This document shows, in pieces, positions 1 to 5,783 of a stretch of DNA of 5,947 bases. A program made the position numbers and the translations under genes. The notes under the pieces are model-generated. The model searched no databases. It was not told the DNA's origin and saw only the letters and a list, made by a program, of their open reading frames with translations. Source of the stretch: Candidatus Roizmanbacteria bacterium RIFCSPHIGHO2_01_FULL_39_8 (GTDB taxonomy: Bacteria; Patescibacteriota; Microgenomatia; UBA1406; GWC2-37-13); assembly GCA_001789355.1 (NCBI GenBank), contig MFZI01000042.1, positions 11,418-17,364 on the forward strand, read 5' to 3'. Position 1 is the first letter of the stretch; every line of letters begins with the position of its first letter.

Positions 1-1140
1 TATCGATAAAATTTCATCCGTAAAAGACCCTTTCAGAAGAATGATTTTCCTGGTATCAATTAATCGATTAATCAATACATCCGTCGGCAAATTTTTTGAG
101 TTGCCTCCCAAGATAAGAATGATAGGTTTGTCGGAAAAGGCATCAAGACCCCTTATGGTTGCGGTGGGGGTCGTGGACGTAGTATCGTTTATAAAAATAA
201 CTCCATTTTTTTCCTCGACCGTTTGCTGTCGATAGGGTATGCTCTTAAAGGACTTCAATAGGGTAATAGATTTAAGCGGATCAATTCCCAGGATTTGGGA
301 TACTTGAAAAGCTGCTCCTGCATTTTCAAGATTGTGTACACCTCTGAGGTGTGCTTGTTGGCTCGGGAAGGATCTAGAGTTGAAGAAAAAGACTTTGCCT
401 TTTATGAGGTCCGAGACAATCTGTAATTTTAAGCCTTCATTGATAACGAGAAAATCTTCCGGTTTTTGATAAAAATAAATGGCTTTTTTATCATACAGGT
501 ATTCATCCATAGAACTATACAGGTTCAAATGATCGGGAAAGAAGTTGGTAAAGACGGCTATATGAGGGCTGATCTTTTTTCGGTGAAACCCGGCAAGCTG
601 CCAGGAGGAAAGCTCCATTATCACTAAATCGTTTTGGTCGATGGAAGAAAGAAGATTGATAGTAGATGTTTGTGGAATATTTCCTGCAAGATGGACTTTT
701 TTTCCCGACAATTTTGCCAGTTCGTAAATCATCATGGTGGTTGTCGTTTTGCCACGTGTTCCTGTGATGCCTATTATGGGAGCCGGGCAAAGGCTCATAA
801 AAAAAGAAGACTCCATCTCGATTGGAATTCCTTTTTTTTGTGCCGAAATCAGTTGGGGTAAGCTCCACGGAACTGATGGTCCTTTGAAAATAATATCCGC
901 ATTCAAAAAATCAGCTTCCTCATGCCGACCGAGGATAAATCGAATATCATATTCTTTTAACCGATTGATAGATTCTAAAAGCTGTTGTGCTGTCTTTTTG
1001 TCTGTCACGCTGACTTTGGCTCCTAAATCCACGAAAAATTTCGCTAAGCCAAGACCTCCACCCTGGAGTCCTAAGCCGACAATCAAAATCTTTTTGTCTT
1101 TAAACTGGTTTCTTAAGCTTTGCCTTGATAAATCGTCCAT
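1..1140 (-). CDS. murD: UDP-N-acetylmuramoyl-L-alanine--D-glutamate ligase (MurD), C-terminus cut by window edge
   Basis: Cytoplasmic Mur ligase that uses ATP to add D-glutamate to UDP-MurNAc-L-alanine in peptidoglycan precursor synthesis. The minus frame is open from an ATG at 1138-1140 to base 1, giving 380 residues; the family is usually about 440-450, so part of the C-terminal domain lies outside. Domains in order: N-terminal Rossmann-like UDP-binding domain (ILIVGLGLQGGG, residues 18-29); ATP P-loop GITGTRGKTTTT (124-135); ELSSWQL (176-182) with the expected catalytic Glu176; TNFFPDHLN (198-206); a candidate carbamylated lysine at 218; LRGVHNLENAGAA (265-277); and FINDTTSTTP (316-325), followed by ILILGG at the start of the third domain. 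An in-frame stop at 1150-1152 leaves this ATG as the farthest upstream start. No Shine-Dalgarno sequence precedes it. It is divergent from ileS. Oddities: Arg129 in the P-loop where Asn is common, and Thr321 at the position of E. coli Lys319. The MurD call is secure; MurC, MurE and MurF lack the ELSSWQL/PDHL combination. Confidence 0.95.
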   Translation of the reverse strand, partial: MDDLSRQSLRNQFKDKKILIVGLGLQGGGLGLAKFFVDLGAKVSVTDKKTAQQLLESINRLKEYDIRFILGRHEEADFLNADIIFKGPSVPWSLPQLISAQKKGIPIEMESSFFMSLCPAPIIGITGTRGKTTTTMMIYELAKLSGKKVHLAGNIPQTSTINLLSSIDQNDLVIMELSSWQLAGFHRKKISPHIAVFTNFFPDHLNLYSSMDEYLYDKKAIYFYQKPEDFLVINEGLKLQIVSDLIKGKVFFFNSRSFPSQQAHLRGVHNLENAGAAFQVSQILGIDPLKSITLLKSFKSIPYRQQTVEEKNGVIFINDTTSTTPTATIRGLDAFSDKPIILILGGNSKNLPTDVLINRLIDTRKIILLKGSFTDEILSI

Positions 1141-1196
1141 ATAGCTATTTTACTCGATAAAACATGATAAAATCTAATATAGTAAAATAATGACTT
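1141..1196. promoter_or_regulatory. Divergent murD/ileS promoter region
   Basis: This 56-bp AT-rich spacer is all that separates two divergent genes, so it must hold or overlap both promoters unless they lie inside the neighbouring genes. The 8-mer AGTAAAAT occurs once facing each gene: at 1181-1188 on plus, 8 bases before the ileS ATG, and at 1154-1147 on minus, 6 bases before the murD ATG. If TAAAAT acts as a -10 box, transcription would start at or within a few bases of each start codon, giving leaderless or nearly leaderless mRNAs. Alternative -10 boxes are TATAGT (1178-1183, plus) and TATATT (1181-1176, minus). No convincing -35 box or Shine-Dalgarno sequence is visible. GATAAAA is also repeated at 1156-1162 and 1166-1172, 10 bp apart. 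The promoter assignment is inferred from motif and position only, and the spacer is too short for a T-box leader. Confidence 0.5.
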
Positions 1197-4193
1197 ATGC
1201 AAGGGAAAAAACAAGACAACTTCAATTTTCCAGAAATGGAAAAAAAATGGCTTACGCACTGGTATAAAAACGGGGTCATAAAGAAATATCTCAGTAAAAA
1301 TAAATCTTCGCAAAAGTACTTCTCTTTTCTTGATGGTCCGATTACTGCCAACAATCCAATGGGAGTACATCATGCGTGGGGAAGAACGTATAAAGATCTC
1401 TGGCCGAAATTTTTCAACCTGCTTGGATATAAAGAAAGATTCCAGAACGGATTTGACTGTCAGGGACTATGGGTTGAAGTGGAGGTAGAAAAAGAATTGA
1501 AATTAAAAAGTAAAAAAGATATCGAGAATCTTATTCCTGGCGATCCCAAAGCTTCGGTCGCCAAATTCGTGGAACTGTGCAAACAGAGAGTGCTTAAATA
1601 TTCAGGGATTCAGACTGAACAATCCAAGCGCCTTGGTTATTTTGCTGACTGGGAACATTCCTACTACACCATGAGCGACACCAATAACTACATGATCTGG
1701 CATTTTTTAAAGACGTGTTACGAGCACGGGTGGATCTATAAAGGGCATGAGTCGGTTCCCTGGTGTCCCCGTTGTGAGACGGCTATTTCCGAACATGAGA
1801 TCTTGACTGAAGACTACAAGGAGTTAGTGCACGATTCGATTTATTTCCTTTTGCCTATTGTCGGGACAAAGAATGAGCACCTCTTGGTCTGGACGACTAC
1901 CCCTTGGACAATTCCGGCAAATATCGCAGTCGCAGTCGATAAGAAGTTTGATTATTCTTTGGTCGAGATTGAAGGGGTGAAGATGTGGATGGTAAGAGAA
2001 GCTATAAAAACAGTCTTAAGGCCTAAGGTCTATAAAGTCTTAAAGTCAGTAAAAGGGAAAGGACTCGTGGGACTCAAATATGAAGGTCCGTTTGACGATA
2101 TTCCTGCAGTACAAAAGGTCGCACAGGAGAACAAAAAAACATTTCACACGGTAATTCCTACTGATGAAAGAATTCTCCCCATCTCCAAAGAGGAAGGAAC
2201 AGGAATGGTTCATACTGCGGTTTCTGCCGGTACCGAAGATTTCAAACTGGGAAAAAAATTAGGATTGCCGATGATCCCGGTGATTGAAGATAACGCCGAT
2301 TATATGCAAGGCCTAGGATTTTTATCCGGTAAAAACGCAAAAAAACATCCCGAAATCATACTCGATTATCTAAAAGAAAAAGATGTGGCTGGACCAAAGC
2401 GCTTCGTATTCAAAATCGAGAAATACAAGCATCGATACCCTGCATGCTGGAGGTGTAAGACGGAATTAGTGTGGAAAGTAGCAGATGAGTGGTACATCGC
2501 AATGGACGTTCGTCCATTGCAAACTCAAAAGTCAAATGTCAAAAGTCAAAACTTAAAAACAAAAACATTAAGAGAGCGGATGGTGGAGGTGGCGAAGAAG
2601 ATAAAATGGATGCCGGAATTTGGGTTGGATCGGGAGCTTGACTGGCTCAAAAACATGCACGACTGGCTAATCAGCAAAAAAAATCGCTATTGGGGTTTAG
2701 CGCTACCAATATACGAATGTAAAAAATGCGGCAATTTTGAGGTGATAGGCTCAAAGAAAGAGCTTAAGGATAAATCGGTAAGCGGGTGGGATCAGTTTGA
2801 AGGACATACTCCTCACAAACCATTCATAGATGAAGTGAAAATAAAATGTTCAAAATGTAAAGAAATCGTGGACAGAATCGATGACGTTGGGAATCCCTGG
2901 CTTGATGCAGGAATAGTCGGATTCTCGACGGTTGCCGAAAATAATCAGGGAGAGCCGCTTTATTTTAAGAATAAGGACGAGTGGAAAAAATGGGTTCCTG
3001 CGGATTTTATCACCGAGTCATTTGCAGGGCAATTCAAAAACTGGTTTTATGCGCTTATCGCTGAGGCGACCGTTTTGGAGAACGAACCCCAATTTAAGCG
3101 GGTTCTGGGATATGGAACTCTTTTGGGAGAGGATGGAAGACCCATGCATAAAAGTTGGGGGAACTCGATCGAATTTCAGGAAGGAGCAGATAAGATAGGT
3201 GTCGATGTGATGCGCTGGATGTTTTCTCGACAGGATCCCTCCCAAAACCTGTTATTCGGCTACAAAAAAGCAGATGAAGTGAGGAGGCAATTTTATCTCA
3301 TCCTATGGAATGTGTATAAGTTTTACCAAGAATATTCTTATTTGGATAAGTTTAACGTTAAACGTTTAACGTTAAAGAATGAACGTAAACATATCTTGGA
3401 CAGATGGATCTTAAGCAGATTTGCCAATCTTGTCCTGCTGGTGAAAAAATATTTACAGGAATTCAATCCAAAAGATGCGGCTTTAGAAACTGAAAAATTC
3501 GTGAGCGATCTCTCGACATGGTACATCAGACGAAGTAGGGAGCGGATATGGGTGAATTCCGAGGATAGTGAAGACAAAAAATCTTTCTATGACACATTGC
3601 ATTATGTTTTATTTACTCTCTCCAGCATTCTTTCTCCTTTTATGCCATTTGTGAGCGAAGAAATGTATACCCATCTTGTCGAAGCGGAAAACAGGGAAGC
3701 ATCGGTACATCTTTCGTTTTGGCCAGAGCCGGGTATGAAATATATCGATAATGACTTAGAAGTGCAGATGCGAACGGTGAGAGCGATTGTCGAGGTTGCC
3801 CATTCAAAACGCAAAGAACTAAAAATTAAACTGAGGCAACCTCTTGCAAGTGTACGAATCGGAACGAATCTTAGTCTTGCTAAAGAATATAGCGAAGAGT
3901 TGGAAGCAATCATAAGAGGCGAGCTCAACGTCAAAAAAATTATATGGAAAAAAGGAAAAGAGGAAATAAATCTAGAATATGATACGGAAATAACGAAAGA
4001 ACTCAAATTAGAAGGCAAGGTTCGCGATCTCATTCGCACCATCCAGCAAAAAAGAAAAGAGTTGAGAATACAACCCAAGGAACAAATCCAGCTTACGATA
4101 CCCAGTGAACTCGAACAATTTGCAGACGCCATCGGGAAAAAAGTGATGGCAAGAGAAATTAAAATGGGTCCAGAACTTAACGTTGAAACATGA
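1197..4193 (+). CDS. ileS: Isoleucyl-tRNA synthetase, eukaryote-like (IleRS2) type with GXHH signature
   Basis: Cytoplasmic class I aminoacyl-tRNA synthetase that charges tRNA-Ile and edits misactivated valine. It has 998 residues, near full length for the family. The catalytic core begins with FPEMEKKW (11-18). The ATP signature at 56-59 reads GVHH instead of HxGH, followed by FDCQGLWVE (86-94). The CP1 editing domain spans roughly 205-400 and keeps WTTTPWT (232-238), Asn242, and GTGMVHTA (334-341) with His339 and Asp348 aligned to E. coli His333 and Asp342, so editing looks intact. Next come CWRC (417-420), NRYWGLALP (496-504), CxxC pairs at 508/511 and 551/554 that could bind zinc, and a KMSKS-equivalent PMHKSWGN at 649-656. 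The helical anticodon-binding domain (DRWILSR, 735-741) is followed by a C-terminal segment (LKLEGKVRDLIRTIQ, 936-950) like that of eukaryote-type IleRS. The ATG at 1197 is chosen because family homology starts by residue 11. There is no Shine-Dalgarno sequence. The gene overlaps the next by ATGA. In-frame DNA repeats lie at 2526-2553 and 3351-3376. Confidence 0.96.
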   Translation: MQGKKQDNFNFPEMEKKWLTHWYKNGVIKKYLSKNKSSQKYFSFLDGPITANNPMGVHHAWGRTYKDLWPKFFNLLGYKERFQNGFDCQGLWVEVEVEKELKLKSKKDIENLIPGDPKASVAKFVELCKQRVLKYSGIQTEQSKRLGYFADWEHSYYTMSDTNNYMIWHFLKTCYEHGWIYKGHESVPWCPRCETAISEHEILTEDYKELVHDSIYFLLPIVGTKNEHLLVWTTTPWTIPANIAVAVDKKFDYSLVEIEGVKMWMVREAIKTVLRPKVYKVLKSVKGKGLVGLKYEGPFDDIPAVQKVAQENKKTFHTVIPTDERILPISKEEGTGMVHTAVSAGTEDFKLGKKLGLPMIPVIEDNADYMQGLGFLSGKNAKKHPEIILDYLKEKDVAGPKRFVFKIEKYKHRYPACWRCKTELVWKVADEWYIAMDVRPLQTQKSNVKSQNLKTKTLRERMVEVAKKIKWMPEFGLDRELDWLKNMHDWLISKKNRYWGLALPIYECKKCGNFEVIGSKKELKDKSVSGWDQFEGHTPHKPFIDEVKIKCSKCKEIVDRIDDVGNPWLDAGIVGFSTVAENNQGEPLYFKNKDEWKKWVPADFITESFAGQFKNWFYALIAEATVLENEPQFKRVLGYGTLLGEDGRPMHKSWGNSIEFQEGADKIGVDVMRWMFSRQDPSQNLLFGYKKADEVRRQFYLILWNVYKFYQEYSYLDKFNVKRLTLKNERKHILDRWILSRFANLVLLVKKYLQEFNPKDAALETEKFVSDLSTWYIRRSRERIWVNSEDSEDKKSFYDTLHYVLFTLSSILSPFMPFVSEEMYTHLVEAENREASVHLSFWPEPGMKYIDNDLEVQMRTVRAIVEVAHSKRKELKIKLRQPLASVRIGTNLSLAKEYSEELEAIIRGELNVKKIIWKKGKEEINLEYDTEITKELKLEGKVRDLIRTIQQKRKELRIQPKEQIQLTIPSELEQFADAIGKKVMAREIKMGPELNVET
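2526..2553. repeat. In-frame 14-bp tandem repeat inside ileS
   Basis: Two adjacent 14-bp units, CAAAAGTCAAATGT (2526-2539) and CAAAAGTCAAAACT (2540-2553), share their first 11 bases. They encode part of a Lys/Gln/Ser/Asn-rich stretch (QTQKSNVKSQNLKTKT, residues 442-457) between WYIAMD and the conserved RMVEVAKKIKWMPEFG region, where the family has a loop of variable length. The composition differs from the surrounding coding DNA and looks like a short element accepted in frame. Whether it is dispersed elsewhere in the genome cannot be told from this window. Confidence 0.7.
3351..3376. repeat. Perfect 26-bp palindrome made of two 12-bp palindromes, in frame in ileS
   Basis: TTTAACGTTAAA occurs at 3351-3362 and again at 3365-3376, separated by CG. 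Each copy is self-complementary and the whole 26 bp equals its own reverse complement. In the ileS frame it encodes FNVKRLTLK (residues 719-727), just before the conserved DRWILSR segment, in a loop of variable length in this family. As RNA or single-stranded DNA it could form a hairpin or cruciform. A degenerate relative, TTAACGTTGAAAC, lies at the 3' end of the gene (4177-4189). Its origin as a dispersed element is an inference. Confidence 0.8.
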
Positions 4194-5224
4194 TTTATTA
4201 TTTACTACCGATCTTCTTTCTTTCGGCGATTGGGTTTTTTAATATTTTAGGAATCAGACAGGATATAGCAGCCAATCAATTTTTTTTCCTACTCGCTGGT
4301 TTTGCTGCCTTTTTTTTTGTGCGTAAAATCGGGAGAAACTTTTTTATCACGAACGCAACATTTTTTTACTGGCTCTTTTTGGCAATCCTGATAGCAACCT
4401 ATATCATAGGTCTTGAAGTGAAAGGATCGCGAAGGTGGATAGACCTTTATTTTTTCAACTTTCAGGCGTCAGAAGTTTTTAAGGCGTTTTATATTTTATT
4501 TCTGGCTCAATACTTAATTAGGGATTATAAGTTCGTTAATCCTTTCTTATTGTTTCTCAAAGCGCTTTTTTATTTTGTCATCCCCTCGCTTATTATTTTT
4601 AAACAACCTGATCTTGGCAATGCCTCTGTGTATTTTTTTATCTTTATAACTCTTATTTTATTTTCTGAGCTGCCGAAGAAATATCTCCTCTATTTCTTCC
4701 TTATCCTCCTTCTTACTTTGCCGTTGGGGTGGGGACTCATGAAAGATTACCAAAAAGACAGGATAACAAGTTTTTTCAATCCGCATATCGATACTCAGGG
4801 GACAGCATACAACATGAATCAGGCAATCATTACGGTCGGCTCTGGCAAATTTATGGGAAGAGGATTAGGATTGGGAACGCAGTCACGGCTTTCTTTTTTG
4901 CCTGAAAATCATACCGATTTTGCCTACTCGTCGCTCGTTGAGCAATTCGGATTTGTCGGGGGTATTACCACTTTGATTTTATATGGTGCAGTTATTTTTT
5001 ACCTTATCAAAAAGCAGATCACCTATTTTTTTCTTAGAGACAGAAGGGATAAGGTAACATTTCTCTATATCACGGGATTTCTTTCCTATTTTGTCTTTCA
5101 GATTCTCATCAATATTGGAATGAATCTTGGCCTTTTTCCGATAACAGGGATTGCGCTGCCTTTCATTTCCTATGGGGGGTCGTCATTTGTGGCTCTTATG
5201 ATCGGTTTTGCATTGATTCCCTGA
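4190..5224 (+). CDS. rodA: SEDS-family peptidoglycan glycosyltransferase (RodA/FtsW type)
   Basis: Integral membrane glycan polymerase that links lipid II into peptidoglycan strands, normally working with a class B penicillin-binding protein; none is in this window. The 344 residues hold about ten hydrophobic segments, roughly at 3-20, 29-45, 56-74, 96-111, 119-138, 143-160, 165-183, 252-273, 289-312 and 316-343. Family motifs are GSRRWID (79-85), FQASEVFK (91-98) with Glu95 where most members read QPSE, QPDLGNA (139-145), the extracellular loop YQKDRITSFFNP (187-198), and YNMNQAIITVGSG through PENHTDF (207-244) with the essential Asp243, then LPFISYGGSS (323-332). The loop and HTDF context fit RodA slightly better than FtsW, but I cannot exclude FtsW. 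The start codon overlaps the ileS stop (ATGA), which suggests translational coupling; no Shine-Dalgarno sequence is visible. The protein ends about four residues past the MIGF motif, so the usual cytoplasmic tail is missing. T runs of 8 and 9 lie at 4280-4287 and 4310-4318. Confidence 0.92.
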   Translation: MIYYLLPIFFLSAIGFFNILGIRQDIAANQFFFLLAGFAAFFFVRKIGRNFFITNATFFYWLFLAILIATYIIGLEVKGSRRWIDLYFFNFQASEVFKAFYILFLAQYLIRDYKFVNPFLLFLKALFYFVIPSLIIFKQPDLGNASVYFFIFITLILFSELPKKYLLYFFLILLLTLPLGWGLMKDYQKDRITSFFNPHIDTQGTAYNMNQAIITVGSGKFMGRGLGLGTQSRLSFLPENHTDFAYSSLVEQFGFVGGITTLILYGAVIFYLIKKQITYFFLRDRRDKVTFLYITGFLSYFVFQILINIGMNLGLFPITGIALPFISYGGSSFVALMIGFALIP

Positions 5225-5227
5225 CTT

Positions 5228-5680
5228 ATGAAACACTATTTATTCAAGATCTACAAAATTCTACCGCTCAGATGGAGATGGTTCATCTCCTACCTCATGT
5301 CGGATAAATTTTTAGTGGGGATAGCAGCAATCATCGTTAAAGATAAAAAAGTATTATTGTTTAAACACACCTATCAATTCTTCTGGGGGCTTCCCGGTGG
5401 ATATCTCAAGATTCATGAGAACTTCCGACAGTCAATCGAGCGAGAAATAAAGGAGGAGGTAGGACTCGAGGTGGTAATGAAGGGGATACTCGACATCCAT
5501 AAGATCAAAAACAGGCCAGCCATAGATATCGTCGTCTTTTGTGACGTACTGAGTGGTTCCATCACTATAGACAAGGAGGAGGTAGAGAAAGCCGATTTTT
5601 TTACACTCCGGGATATCCCCGAGGACTTCAAAAGACATCAGCCTCAACACTATCAGCTTGTCAAATCAATCCTCACATAG
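5228..5680 (+). CDS. Nudix hydrolase, substrate unknown
   Basis: Small cytoplasmic Mg-dependent pyrophosphatase of the Nudix superfamily, which cleaves nucleoside diphosphates linked to another group. It has 150 residues. The Nudix box is an exact match to Gx5Ex7REUxEExGU: Gly58, Glu64, Arg72-Glu73, Glu76-Glu77 and Gly79-Leu80, preceded by WGLPGG (53-58). The core beta strands start around VGIAAIIV (30-37) and KVLLFKH (41-47). A basic, aromatic N-terminal extension (about 1-28, containing LPLRWRWFISYLM) precedes the fold; I recall similar leaders in Chloroflexi and CPR Nudix proteins. This supports the ATG at 5228 over the internal ATG at 5297. The gene begins 3 bp after the SEDS stop and has no Shine-Dalgarno sequence, so it is probably translated by coupling within the ileS operon. 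Substrate cannot be assigned from sequence, and neighbours in wall synthesis do not settle it. The 13-mer AAGGAGGAGGTAG occurs twice inside the gene (5450-5462 and 5573-5585), encoding the KEEV parts of KEEVGL and KEEVEK. Confidence 0.93.
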   Translation: MKHYLFKIYKILPLRWRWFISYLMSDKFLVGIAAIIVKDKKVLLFKHTYQFFWGLPGGYLKIHENFRQSIEREIKEEVGLEVVMKGILDIHKIKNRPAIDIVVFCDVLSGSITIDKEEVEKADFFTLRDIPEDFKRHQPQHYQLVKSILT

Positions 5681-5695
5681 ACCACTTAATTCCGT

Positions 5696-5723
5696 TTTAC
5701 ATTGCAAAACTATAGGGTATAAT
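5696..5723 (+). promoter_or_regulatory. Sigma70-type promoter for the last gene
   Basis: A perfect -10 box TATAAT (5718-5723) lies 16 bp downstream of TTTACA (5696-5701), which matches the -35 consensus at five of six bases. The expected transcription start is around 5730. It sits in the spacer after the Nudix stop codon and reads toward the gene at 5773, leaving a leader of about 43 nt. The -10 box is part of an inverted repeat, GTATA-A-TATAC (5717-5727). No terminator for the upstream operon is visible between 5681 and this promoter. Confidence 0.7.
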
Positions 5724-5727
5724 ATAC

Positions 5728-5783
5728 GTAGCAGGTATGTAATGAGGAGCACATTTTTCCTCATTTACACATATGCTGAGTAC
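5728..5783 (+). promoter_or_regulatory. 5' leader hairpin covering the start codon of the last gene
   Basis: The predicted leader can fold into a long hairpin. AAUGAGGA (5741-5748) pairs fully with UCCUCAUU (5758-5765) around a 9-nt loop. GUAUGU (5735-5740) pairs with ACAUAU (5769-5774) after a 3-nt bulge, with one G-U pair. CAG (5732-5734) pairs with CUG (5776-5778), and GUA (5728-5730) can pair with UAC (5781-5783). The helix base coincides with the predicted transcription start. The A and U of the start codon AUG (5773-5775) lie inside the stem. The only Shine-Dalgarno-like run, GAGGAG (5744-5749), is also mostly paired, and at 23 nt it is too far from the AUG for normal use. No U-tract follows, so it is not a terminator. 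Regulation through this hairpin is an inference. Confidence 0.45.

Noticed and set aside
515..1144. Open frames overlapping murD on both strands (515-868 minus in another frame, 634-861 and 734-1144 plus)
   Set aside because: The MurD frame through the same DNA carries all the diagnostic motifs, whereas these translations are low-quality shadows with no recognisable domain.
1141..1196. T-box or other long leader regulating ileS
   Set aside because: Only 56 bp separate ileS from the divergent murD start, and no T-box sequence or specifier stem is present.
3602..4132. Minus-strand open frame of 176 codons opposite ileS
   Set aside because: It lies entirely inside the conserved C-terminal part of IleRS, its Ser/Leu-rich translation shows no family motif, and it mirrors the plus-strand codon pattern.
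4191..5224. Possible TGA recoding, as in the Gracilibacteria/Absconditabacteria code
   Set aside because: The TGA codons at 4191-4193 and 5222-5224 end proteins where the family should end or nearly so, next to the following start codons, and no in-frame TGA interrupts a conserved domain.
5222..5230. TGACTTATG at the Nudix start matches TGACTTATG at the ileS start (1191-1199)
   Set aside because: At the Nudix gene the TGA is the SEDS stop codon, so the shared 9-mer is probably coincidence and not a common initiation signal.
5737..5744. ATG immediately followed by TAA, overlapping a second ATG (ATGTAATG) in the leader
   Set aside because: It could be a start-stop element, but an 8-base pattern in AT-rich DNA is readily chance and no ribosome-binding site precedes it.
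5681..5783. Rho-independent terminator after the Nudix gene
   Set aside because: The only good hairpin lies downstream of the promoter and has its U run in the loop, not after the stem.
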